A DNA stretch of 5,465 nt. It comes from Spirochaetia bacterium (lineage in GTDB: Bacteria; Spirochaetota; Spirochaetia; PWKH01). Position numbers and translations under genes: made by a program. The notes beneath the pieces were generated by a model. It saw nothing but the letters and a program-made list of their open reading frames with translations, did no database searches and was not told the DNA's origin. Location of the stretch: the NCBI GenBank assembly GCA_007128345.1, contig SKXS01000142.1, positions 1-5,465 of the forward strand. Reading direction: 5' to 3'. Every line of letters begins with the position of its first letter. The stretch's first letter is position 1. Shown in pieces: positions 1 through 5,465 of this stretch.

Positions 1-44
1 CTACTCCATGAAACGCACATGCGCAAGAACAATTGCCTATCCTG

Positions 45-53
45 TGCTATACT
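45..53 (+). promoter_or_regulatory. Extended -10 promoter before the EFR1-type gene
   Basis: TGCTATACT reads as an extended -10 element (TGn plus TATACT, 5 of 6 to TATAAT). No convincing -35 box is seen 16-18 bases upstream, which is tolerated by extended -10 promoters. The transcript would begin near 60, leaving a leader of about 13 bases that holds only the ribosome site. A closely similar element precedes the TlpA-like gene. Confidence 0.45.
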
Positions 54-70
54 TCTGCAAAGCGAGGTGC
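45..70 (+). repeat. Leader repeat copy 1 (before the EFR1-type gene)
   Basis: The core is TGnTATACTTCTGC followed directly by AAAGCGAGGTGC, then the start codon. It matches the copy at 929-965, which shares ATACTTCTGC (10 bases) and AAGCGAGGTGC (11 bases) in the same order. The repeat contains both the -10 box and the ribosome site AGCGAGG (61-67). Confidence 0.6.
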
Positions 71-72
71 TG

Positions 73-921
73 ATGACAGCGGGAATCTGGTACTTTTCAG
101 GAACGGGAAACAGCTGGTGGGCTGCACACAGGCTGGGGGACATCCTCACCAATAAAGGCCTGATAACCGAGGTTCGGTCCATTGAGCGTGCGGATGCTGA
201 AAAGACTGCCGGGCAGATTGAAGCATATGATATCATCGGGTTCGTCTACCCGATCTACGGATCGGATCTTCCCCTGATTATGAAGGAGTTTCTCGCTTCG
301 CTTCACAGCACCAGCACGGAGAAGCCGGTATTCCTGTGCTGTACCCAGTGGCTCTTCTCAGGTGACGGAACCAGGGCTGCTGTAGAGTTCCTCGGGGGCA
401 GGCACTTCAATGTGCGCTGGAGCGAACACATATCTATGCCGAACAATATCTGCATAAGCCTGATACGTCTTCCCTATACCAATGACCGGAGGAAAATAGG
501 GAAGTACCTGAGAAGAGCTGAAAGTAGGCTGGAGCGGTTTGCCGAGCATATCTTCCGGGACATGCCCTGTCTTAAGGGATTTTCCCGCTGGTCCGCATTT
601 CTCGGATCCCTGCAGCGCAGCCCTTTTCGCAAGTACTATGACCGTCTGCGCAACGATATCGCGGTTGACCCCTCGCGGTGCACATCCTGCGGCCTCTGTG
701 TTGAGATCTGCCCTTCCCGGAACTTGTCTATGGCTGATGACGGCAGGATTGCAGTGCATGGGAAGTGCATACTCTGCGTACGGTGCTACAACTTCTGTCC
801 GGCAAGTGCCGTGACCTATATGGGCAGGAAGCATATCATGGAGCGGGGAGTTCCGTACCGGGGACCGGAGCCATGCTCGCCTGAAGACATTATTGCGGGA
901 AAACACCCTAGCAAAACCTGA
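73..921 (+). CDS. EFR1-type flavodoxin plus two-cluster ferredoxin protein
   Basis: Predicted soluble cytoplasmic electron carrier of 282 residues. The N-terminal flavodoxin-like domain has the FMN phosphate loop YFSGTGNS at residues 7-14, a second loop FVYPIYGSDLP at about 57-67, and a TQWLFSGDGT stretch near 91-100. The C-terminal part has two classical 4Fe-4S motifs, CTSCGLCVEICP (Cys203, 206, 209, 213) and CILCVRCYNFCP (Cys232, 235, 238, 242). This order and length match the EFR1 family. The frame is open further upstream to an ATG at 19, but I chose 73 because AGCGAGG at 61-67 sits 5 bases before it and family members begin just before the YFSGTGNS loop. The next gene, a TlpA-like protein, starts 46 bases downstream behind a similar leader. 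The physiological partner is unknown; a role as electron donor to the membrane polyferredoxin encoded at 1676-2530 is inference from proximity. Confidence 0.9.
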   Translation: MTAGIWYFSGTGNSWWAAHRLGDILTNKGLITEVRSIERADAEKTAGQIEAYDIIGFVYPIYGSDLPLIMKEFLASLHSTSTEKPVFLCCTQWLFSGDGTRAAVEFLGGRHFNVRWSEHISMPNNICISLIRLPYTNDRRKIGKYLRRAESRLERFAEHIFRDMPCLKGFSRWSAFLGSLQRSPFRKYYDRLRNDIAVDPSRCTSCGLCVEICPSRNLSMADDGRIAVHGKCILCVRCYNFCPASAVTYMGRKHIMERGVPYRGPEPCSPEDIIAGKHPSKT

Positions 922-928
922 TAATTTA

Positions 929-937
929 TGTAATACT
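929..937 (+). promoter_or_regulatory. Extended -10 promoter before the TlpA-like gene
   Basis: TGTAATACT has TGn plus AATACT and lies in the AT-rich gap between the EFR1-type gene and the TlpA-like gene. No clear -35 box is seen. The following bases CTTCTGC are the same as after the -10 box at 48-53. It could drive the TlpA, CXXC mini-protein, polyferredoxin and possibly GNAT genes independently of the gene upstream, or add to read-through. Confidence 0.4.
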
Positions 938-965
938 TCTGCCTAAACCACTTCAAGCGAGGTGC
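929..965 (+). repeat. Leader repeat copy 2 (before the TlpA-like gene)
   Basis: Second copy of the leader at 45-70. Here ATACTTCTGC (933-942 region) and AAGCGAGGTGC (955-965) are separated by 12 extra bases absent from copy 1. Ribosome site AAGCGAGG at 955-962 is 5 bases before ATG 968, the same distance as in copy 1. Confidence 0.6.
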
Positions 966-967
966 CT

Positions 968-1510
968 ATGAAACGCATGCTTGTGATGCTTATCATCATG
1001 GCTTCAGCGATCCCGGTGCTTAGTTCTCTTGGGAACAGGGAGACTCCGCCCCCCGAACGAGAACAGGCGGTGCTCACAGTACGCCCTGGATACGAGTTTG
1101 CACTCCTGCGGGGTACTGATCTCCTCACTGGAGGTGAGGTGAACGCATCAGTGCTGACCGGGAGCAAGGTTACGGTGATCACCATATGGGCGACCACGTG
1201 TTCCGCATGCATTGTGAAGCTCCCCGACCTGGCGGTCCTTGAGGACGAACTGCCGGAAGGGGTGAGCATCATCGGTATATGCCTTGACGGCTCACAGAAC
1301 ACAGCAAGGGCTGCTGAGCTTATGAGGCGCTATGGGATCGCCTTCATGAACCTCATCCCCCACAGCTCCATGCGTGAGGTGCTCACCAGAAATGCCCAGT
1401 ACATCCCCGCGACGCTTTTTGTTGACAGCTCGGGCAGACTGCTTGCCGGCCCAGTCTATGGTGTCAGGGAAAACCAATGGTACCTGGACCAGATTGCATC
1501 CCTGCTGTGA
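968..1510 (+). CDS. TlpA-like thioredoxin-fold protein, extracytoplasmic
   Basis: Thiol-disulfide oxidoreductase-like protein of 180 residues. The N-terminus (MKRML then about 15 hydrophobic residues to near 20) is a signal peptide or membrane anchor. There is no lipobox cysteine and no clear AxA cleavage site, so it may stay anchored. The thioredoxin core has IWATTCSACIVKLPDL, with active-site Cys78-Ser-Ala-Cys81, and the cis-proline region YIPATLFVDSSG (Pro147) followed by a glycine-rich end, as in TlpA/ResA/redoxin proteins. The expected role is reduction of protein thiols or peroxides outside the membrane; the substrate cannot be told. An in-frame GTG at 962 lies inside the ribosome site, so I chose ATG 968, which is 5 bases after AAGCGAGG (955-962). 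Its stop overlaps the ribosome site of the CXXC mini-protein, and it is likely co-transcribed with that gene and the polyferredoxin. Confidence 0.88.
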   Translation: MKRMLVMLIIMASAIPVLSSLGNRETPPPEREQAVLTVRPGYEFALLRGTDLLTGGEVNASVLTGSKVTVITIWATTCSACIVKLPDLAVLEDELPEGVSIIGICLDGSQNTARAAELMRRYGIAFMNLIPHSSMREVLTRNAQYIPATLFVDSSGRLLAGPVYGVRENQWYLDQIASLL

Positions 1511-1515
1511 GGAAG
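1509..1515 (+). promoter_or_regulatory. Ribosome binding site of the CXXC mini-protein
   Basis: GAGGAAG overlaps the TGA stop (1508-1510) of the TlpA-like gene and lies 2 bases before GTG 1518. It decides the non-ATG start of the mini-gene and suggests translational coupling to the gene upstream. Confidence 0.6.
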
Positions 1516-1517
1516 CT

Positions 1518-1667
1518 GTGAAGAAAAGAAAGGGCAGTCGGTATGTGACCGCAGGAATTATCACCGCAGCTCTCCTGCTGATTTTCATAGGCGTGCTCAC
1601 CGGTGAAGCCGGGGTTGTCTATAGGCAGGGCATCAGGGTCTGTCTCTCCTGCATCGGTCTTGGATAG
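1518..1667 (+). CDS. CD1871A-type CXXC mini membrane protein
   Basis: A 49-residue protein that simple gene callers can miss because it starts with GTG. It has a basic N-terminus (KKRKGSR), one hydrophobic helix at about residues 11-28 (TAGIITAALLLIFIGVLTG), a short amphipathic stretch, and a C-terminal CLSCIGLG motif (Cys42 and Cys45). This layout and ending match the CD1871A family of CXXC-motif proteins, which I know from anaerobes; no function is established as far as I know. By the positive-inside rule the N-terminus is cytoplasmic and the CLSC pair lies just outside the membrane, in the same compartment as the TlpA-like protein encoded 7 bases upstream. The ribosome site GAGGAAG lies 2 bases before GTG. 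The polyferredoxin gene begins 8 bases downstream. A role as dithiol relay between its two neighbours is inference. Confidence 0.82.
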   Translation: MKKRKGSRYVTAGIITAALLLIFIGVLTGEAGVVYRQGIRVCLSCIGLG

Positions 1668-1673
1668 GGGGAA
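1666..1673 (+). promoter_or_regulatory. Ribosome binding site of the polyferredoxin
   Basis: The purine run AGGGGGAA overlaps the TAG stop (1665-1667) of the mini-protein and precedes GTG 1676. It supports the GTG start and coupling along the operon. Confidence 0.55.
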
Positions 1674-1675
1674 CA

Positions 1676-2530
1676 GTGAGTTATCCAAGTCTGCGCAGGG
1701 GAGTGCAGGGTGTCACCGCACTGCTGTACAACATCAGGCTGCCCAACCTGCTTACCGGAACGATACACCAGGGGCCAACCAAGTACCTCTGCGTTCCCGG
1801 GCTCAACTGCTATTCGTGTCCTGCGGCACTGGCTTCCTGCCCGCTTGGCGCCCTCCAGACGGTCCTCTCAAACTACCGCACCTATGTATCAGCTTATGCG
1901 GTGGGGTTCCTTGCGCTGTTTGGATCACTCTTTGGCAGGTTCACCTGCGGCTGGCTGTGCCCCTTCGGCCTCTACCAGGAACTGCTGCACCGCCTGCCCG
2001 GGAAGAAGATGCGCGTACACGTTCCCAAACTTGCACACCTCAGGTACTTCATCCTGGCATCACTTGTGCTCATAGCGCCTCTTGCTCTCCTTGATCCCGC
2101 CGGGAACGGAATCCCGGCATTCTGCGCCTGGCTGTGCCCCGCAGGGACTCTGCAGGTGGGACTCCCGCTATTGGCTTCACAGCCATTCCTTCGTGAGATC
2201 GCCGGGGCACTGCTGGGCTGGAAGGCGGCACTGCTTATTGCACTTAGCGCCCTTTCGGTGAGTGTCTACCGCCCCTTCTGCCGCTGGATCTGTCCGCTGG
2301 GGCTCATCTACGGCTGGTTCAACGGGATTGCACTGCACCGCATCAGCGTGAGCCGGCATGCATGCACGAGCTGCAGGGCATGTGAAGGCGTCTGCGGGAT
2401 GGATGCCGCCGTCTGGAAGCATGCAGGTGATTCCCGGTGCATACGCTGCGGTGACTGCGTTCGTGCGTGTCCCAGCGGTGCACTTACCATGGGATTCTGC
2501 AGTAAAGAGGTGACACAAGGGCCGCGGTGA
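1676..2530 (+). CDS. Membrane 4Fe-4S polyferredoxin (NapH/YccM-like)
   Basis: Integral membrane iron-sulfur protein of 284 residues. An N-terminal cysteine cluster CVPGLNCYSCPAALASCP (Cys39, 45, 48, 55) comes first. Hydrophobic segments follow at about 71-89, 122-140 and 174-197, with three CxxxCP motifs between or beside them: CGWLCP (91/95), CAWLCP (150/154) and CRWICP (202/206). A C-terminal two-cluster ferredoxin has CTSCRACEGVC (230, 233, 236, 240) and CIRCGDCVRACP (255, 258, 261, 265). CxxxCP pairs and a terminal ferredoxin are typical of NapH/NosR/YccM-type electron-transfer proteins, and the VPGLNCYSCP segment marks a subgroup annotated only as 4Fe-4S binding protein. The GTG start is supported by AGGGGGAA at 1666-1673; the first in-frame ATG is at residue 112 and would remove the first cluster. 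The likely role is moving electrons from cytoplasmic ferredoxin-type donors into or across the membrane. The acceptor is unknown; the CXXC and TlpA-like proteins just upstream are the obvious candidates. Confidence 0.92.
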   Translation: MSYPSLRRGVQGVTALLYNIRLPNLLTGTIHQGPTKYLCVPGLNCYSCPAALASCPLGALQTVLSNYRTYVSAYAVGFLALFGSLFGRFTCGWLCPFGLYQELLHRLPGKKMRVHVPKLAHLRYFILASLVLIAPLALLDPAGNGIPAFCAWLCPAGTLQVGLPLLASQPFLREIAGALLGWKAALLIALSALSVSVYRPFCRWICPLGLIYGWFNGIALHRISVSRHACTSCRACEGVCGMDAAVWKHAGDSRCIRCGDCVRACPSGALTMGFCSKEVTQGPR

Positions 2531-2548
2531 AGTATCATGGAGATAATC

Positions 2549-2552
2549 GGAG
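2549..2552 (+). promoter_or_regulatory. Ribosome binding site of the GNAT gene
   Basis: GGAG within CGGAGA, 8 bases before ATG 2561. It favours this start over the in-frame ATG at 2537. Confidence 0.5.
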
Positions 2553-2560
2553 ACCAAGCA

Positions 2561-3100
2561 ATGAAATACATACGGAAGCTTACGGGAACCAAGTGTTTCC
2601 TGTCGCCTCTGCGAATTGAGGACGCCAGGCAGTATACCGAATGGCTCAACAACCTTGAGGTAACCCGCTATTTAACACTGGCCGGTCAGTCGATATCGCT
2701 GCAGCAGGAGGAGGAGATCCTCAAGGATCTTGCCAAGGGGCATACCTATGGTATTGTCACCCTTGAGGATGAACAGCTCATCGGCAACTGCGGAGCATTT
2801 GCAGTTGACCATATGCGCAGGACCTGCGAGGTGGGCATATTCATAGGAAACCAGGATTACTGGGGCAAGGGATACGGTACCGAAGCCCTGGTCCTGCTGG
2901 CGGGATATCTGTTCGACTATCTCAACATGCACTCCATATTACTTCGGGTCTACAGTTTCAACGATCGGGCAATCGCCAGCTACACAAAGCTGGGGTTCAA
3001 GGTCATAGGTTCAAGACGGGAAGTGATCCCCCGTGAAGGAGTATGGCATGATGAGGTGCTCATGGATCTTCTTGAGGATGAATTCAGGTCCCGACGATAG
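2561..3100 (+). CDS. GNAT acetyltransferase, RimJ/RimL type
   Basis: Acetyl-CoA-dependent N-acetyltransferase of 179 residues, normal for the family. The N-terminal segment LSPLRIEDARQYTEWLNN is typical of RimJ/RimL-like members. The acetyl-CoA pyrophosphate loop is WGKGYGTEA at residues 101-109, preceded by the beta-strand EVGIFIGN. The C-terminal motif YSFNDRAIASYTKLGFK is at 131-147, with the Asn and Tyr positions usual for motif B. The substrate may be a protein N-terminus, an amino acid, an antibiotic or a sugar nucleotide; the sequence does not say. An upstream in-frame ATG at 2537 has poorer ribosome-site support than ATG 2561, which follows CGGAGA with 8 bases of spacing after GGAG and begins MKYIRKLTG, as expected for relatives. 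The gene lies 30 bases after the polyferredoxin and so probably at the end of its transcript, though no functional link with the redox genes is evident. Confidence 0.88.
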   Translation: MKYIRKLTGTKCFLSPLRIEDARQYTEWLNNLEVTRYLTLAGQSISLQQEEEILKDLAKGHTYGIVTLEDEQLIGNCGAFAVDHMRRTCEVGIFIGNQDYWGKGYGTEALVLLAGYLFDYLNMHSILLRVYSFNDRAIASYTKLGFKVIGSRREVIPREGVWHDEVLMDLLEDEFRSRR

Positions 3101-3113
3101 CATAACACTCCCC

Positions 3114-3142
3114 TTTACGCATCAACAGGCACGGGGTATACT
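3114..3142 (+). promoter_or_regulatory. Sigma70-type promoter of the RND gene
   Basis: TTTACG at 3114-3119 (4 of 6 to TTGACA) and TATACT at 3137-3142 (5 of 6 to TATAAT) are separated by exactly 17 bases. It lies between the GNAT stop and the RND start. The predicted transcription start is about 3148-3150, only 2-4 bases before the ATG at 3152. Confidence 0.55.
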
Positions 3143-3151
3143 CACCAGTGT

Positions 3152-5464
3152 ATGGCGGATCGACTGATACGGTTTTCCCTAAAATATCCCTACCTGGTGC
3201 TCCTTCCCATCATCGCCGTCACCCTGTACTTCGCCTTACAGGCTGCAGGAATAGCCATAGAGACCGACATCTCTTCCATGATTCCCAGCACCGAACAGGA
3301 GAGCTCCTTTGTACAGGAGTACGGACGTATACAGCGGGATTTTGATTACTTTGTCCTGGTAATCTCCAGTGATGACCTTTACCGGCAGGACGGTCTGCAC
3401 ACCTTTCATGAGGTTATTAAGGCGATACAGGAAATGGAAATCTTCGGTACCGCCATTTCGCCGTTCGGCTTTTCTACATTCGAGGCAGTGGGCATCCGTA
3501 TCCGGCCAGTGCTCCCCTCTCCGCTGGGGCGGTCCCCCCAGGGAGAAGATGAGATTACCTACTTCAGGGAAAAGCTGGAGCAGGACCCCTTTGCCCGGCG
3601 CATGGTGATATCAGAGGATGGGAAGAGCTTGGCGGTGTTCTTCCACCAGCCCCAGAAGGCGGCTGATCTCGAAGGTGCCATGGATAAACTGGAAGCAGCC
3701 ATAGAGCCGCTGTACGCATACTATGACGTACACTACATAGGCACTATCCCCTATGCGCTTCAGACACAAGAGTACCTTACGGGAGATCTGCTGCTGCTGC
3801 TCATTCTGGCATCGCTGTTCATGGTAATTCTCTTCTATATAGGGTTCCGAGCCCTCAGGGCCGTACTCCTGCCGCTGATGGTGGCGGGCATCGGATTAAT
3901 CTGGAGCATGGGAGCTATGGCGCTCTTGGGTTACCCCATCACCGTAATTTCCGTCTCCCTTCCGCCGGTCATCCTTGCCCTGGGCAGCTCCTACACTATC
4001 CATATGCTCAACCAGTATATGCGGGACGCGTCCCACAGGAATGCGGAAGAGGGAATCTACTGGATGGCAGACGGCATCAGGAAGATCGCAGCAACCATTG
4101 CCATAGCCGGCCTCACTACCCTCATCGGATTCTCAAGCCTGTTGTTTTCCCGTATCGAGCAGATCAAGCAGTTCGGCACAGGTGCTATAGCGGGCATCCT
4201 GACCTGCGTTATCCTCTCGCTGACGTTCCTGCCGGCTGCTCTCTCGCTTTTCCCGCCCCCGAAGGAATCCTCAAGCATCCGGGTAACCCATGGCGTGCTG
4301 AGCCGGCTCATGGATCGTACCGGGGCTCATGTGCTGCGGCGGTACCGGGTGTACGTCATCCTCAGTGCGGTGCTTCTGGTCCTCTGCGTTGTCTTATATG
4401 GACGAATCGGGCAGAAGACCGACTACCTGGCCTACTATCCGGAGGACGATCCCGTCATGATTAATACGACCTATGTGCTTGAGCAGATCGGGAGCTTCCA
4501 GTACATCTATATTACCCTTACAGCTCCGGAGATGAAGAAGGACTACTTCCTGGACCCCGCGGTCCTGCAGCAGGTCTATGCGTATGAGCAGAAGATAGCC
4601 TCGCTTGAGAACGTCTGGTACCATTCCTCCTTCGCAGGGTACGTCGCCTTTATGAACAAGCTCATCAGCGGGAACGAGGAGATTCCGGATTCACGGGGAC
4701 TTATGCTGAGCGTAAGCAGGATATTCAAGCTGGCAACCCTGCACAATATTGAGGGAGTGAGCTCCTTTGCCAACGATGACTACTCAGAGATCACCCTCAT
4801 TCTTCGGGTCTATGACCACAGCACCGGCTTGAACCTCTATGATGAGGACCTCAAGGAACTGCTTTTCACTATGCAGGAACTGGAATCCATGCTGCCCCGG
4901 GATGCCCAGACAGCCTACTGGGGATGGTCCCTCAGATTCGCTGATCTGGCGGATATCCTGCGTGAAGACCAGAACACGTCCCTCATGGCATCAGCAGTTG
5001 GGGTTGCCGCCGTCTCCATGATCTTCTTCAAGTCGATGCTTATCGGCCTTGCTGCCTTGATTCCCCTTGCGATAGGGCTGTTCATTACCTACATATCCAT
5101 GGCCCTCTTTTCCATTCCCCTGGATATGTCTTCAGTCATGATGGCAAGCATTGCCGTCGGCGTAGGTATTGACGATGCCATACACTTCCTTATTAACTAC
5201 CGTCTTCTCCGGAAGATGCAGATACGCGTAAGCGAAGCGGTAATCCAGACCATCTCTGTTACCGGAAGGCCCATCATCCTCACTTCCCTGGCTATAGTGG
5301 GAGGACTGCTGATACTCGTAGCTGCATCCTTCAAGCCGGTGATGTTTTTCGGATTACTCATATCCCTGGCACTGACGGGAGCATGCCTGGGAACAGTACT
5401 CATCCTCCCCTCATGGCTGCTAGCAGGGGATGCACTAAAGCAGCGGTTAGGCAGGCGGCCGTAG
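3152..5464 (+). CDS. RND-superfamily (HAE3/MMPL-like) transporter
   Basis: Complete 770-residue polytopic membrane protein with the two-fold RND layout. TM1 is at about 13-33, followed by a large outer loop at 34-208, then five helices (about 211-231, 237-258, 262-284, 313-333, 343-367). TM7 is at about 400-416, a second outer loop at 417-608, and five more helices run to about 755. The second half has GIDDAIHF (672-679) with paired Asp674-Asp675 in TM10, the expected proton-relay site. The matching TM4 site reads LGSSYTIHM and lacks acidic residues. Two moderate outer loops and a single chain without an adaptor gene in view fit the HAE3/MMPL/HpnN-like group, which moves lipids or other hydrophobic molecules and uses proton motive force. 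The actual cargo is unknown. ATG 3152 is the first start codon after the previous stop in this frame; later starts would destroy TM1. It has no good ribosome site. A -35/-10 pair lies directly before it. Confidence 0.9.
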   Translation: MADRLIRFSLKYPYLVLLPIIAVTLYFALQAAGIAIETDISSMIPSTEQESSFVQEYGRIQRDFDYFVLVISSDDLYRQDGLHTFHEVIKAIQEMEIFGTAISPFGFSTFEAVGIRIRPVLPSPLGRSPQGEDEITYFREKLEQDPFARRMVISEDGKSLAVFFHQPQKAADLEGAMDKLEAAIEPLYAYYDVHYIGTIPYALQTQEYLTGDLLLLLILASLFMVILFYIGFRALRAVLLPLMVAGIGLIWSMGAMALLGYPITVISVSLPPVILALGSSYTIHMLNQYMRDASHRNAEEGIYWMADGIRKIAATIAIAGLTTLIGFSSLLFSRIEQIKQFGTGAIAGILTCVILSLTFLPAALSLFPPPKESSSIRVTHGVLSRLMDRTGAHVLRRYRVYVILSAVLLVLCVVLYGRIGQKTDYLAYYPEDDPVMINTTYVLEQIGSFQYIYITLTAPEMKKDYFLDPAVLQQVYAYEQKIASLENVWYHSSFAGYVAFMNKLISGNEEIPDSRGLMLSVSRIFKLATLHNIEGVSSFANDDYSEITLILRVYDHSTGLNLYDEDLKELLFTMQELESMLPRDAQTAYWGWSLRFADLADILREDQNTSLMASAVGVAAVSMIFFKSMLIGLAALIPLAIGLFITYISMALFSIPLDMSSVMMASIAVGVGIDDAIHFLINYRLLRKMQIRVSEAVIQTISVTGRPIILTSLAIVGGLLILVAASFKPVMFFGLLISLALTGACLGTVLILPSWLLAGDALKQRLGRRP
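3518..3546 (+). other. GC-rich hairpin inside the RND coding sequence
   Basis: TCTCC (3518-3522), a bulged G, then CTGGGG (3524-3529) can pair with CCCCAG (3536-3541) and GGAGA (3542-3546) around a 6-base loop, giving 11 pairs. There is no T-run after it, so it is not a typical terminator. It encodes the PSPLGRSPQGE stretch of the first outer loop, and may be a by-product of that proline- and glycine-rich codon run. Confidence 0.4.
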
Positions 5465-5465
5465 C

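Noticed and set aside
19..72. 18-residue N-terminal extension of the EFR1-type protein from ATG 19.
   Set aside because: It holds the -10-like box and the ribosome site, and family members start close to the YFSGTGNS loop, so ATG 73 is better.
358..906. Long open frame on the - strand opposite the EFR1-type gene.
   Set aside because: It is a shadow of a well-supported gene; its translation shows no recognisable domain and it has no ribosome site that I can see.
962..967. GTG start two codons before the TlpA-like ATG.
   Set aside because: The GTG overlaps the ribosome site itself; ATG 968 has the right spacing.
1603..2094. + strand open frame overlapping the CXXC mini-protein and the polyferredoxin in another frame.
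   Set aside because: Low-complexity, proline- and arginine-rich translation without motifs; the overlapped genes have clear family signatures.
2537..2560. Earlier ATG for the GNAT gene.
   Set aside because: Weak ribosome site and non-family residues; ATG 2561 follows GGAG and gives the expected N-terminus.
3109..3136. CCCC...GGGG inverted repeat between the GNAT and RND genes as a terminator.
   Set aside because: Only four pairs around a 19-base loop and no T-run; the region is better read as a promoter.
1..5465. CRISPR array, tRNA, rRNA, transposase or insertion-sequence ends.
   Set aside because: None seen on reading; the window is almost fully filled by six coding genes and no regular repeat spacing or tRNA-like cloverleaf was noticed.

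Overview
The window carries six closely packed genes, all on the + strand, and almost no non-coding DNA. The longest gaps are 46 and 51 bases. GC content looks moderate to fairly high (estimated by eye). The genes use both ATG and GTG starts, have bacterial Shine-Dalgarno sites and have sigma70-type -10 boxes. A flavodoxin-ferredoxin of the EFR1 type, a membrane polyferredoxin and a CD1871A-type mini-protein point to a strictly or largely anaerobic bacterium. Spirochaetota or Bacillota (Clostridia) are the lineages in which I would expect these families together with an HAE3-type RND protein. This placement is inference, since there is no rRNA or other marker.

Region 1 (1-921): a tail of undetermined sequence, then an EFR1-type flavodoxin/2x[4Fe-4S] protein (73-921). 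Region 2 (922-2530): a tight three-gene block of a TlpA/thioredoxin-like extracytoplasmic protein (968-1510), a 49-residue CD1871A-type CXXC membrane mini-protein (1518-1667, GTG start) and a membrane 4Fe-4S polyferredoxin (1676-2530, GTG start), with gaps of 7 and 8 bases. Region 3 (2531-3100): a GNAT acetyltransferase of the RimJ/RimL type. Region 4 (3101-5464): a complete 770-residue RND-superfamily (HAE3/MMPL-like) membrane protein behind its own predicted promoter.

The first four genes read as one redox module. The soluble flavo-ferredoxin could supply low-potential electrons, the polyferredoxin could carry them to or through the membrane, and the CXXC mini-protein and TlpA-like protein could receive them as dithiols outside. 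This chain is a hypothesis drawn from domain content and gene order. The genes for EFR1 and TlpA share a near-duplicate leader (extended -10 box, CTTCTGC, AAGCGAGGTGC), which suggests a common origin or joint control. The RND gene has a well-spaced -35/-10 pair so close to its ATG that the transcript would be almost leaderless.
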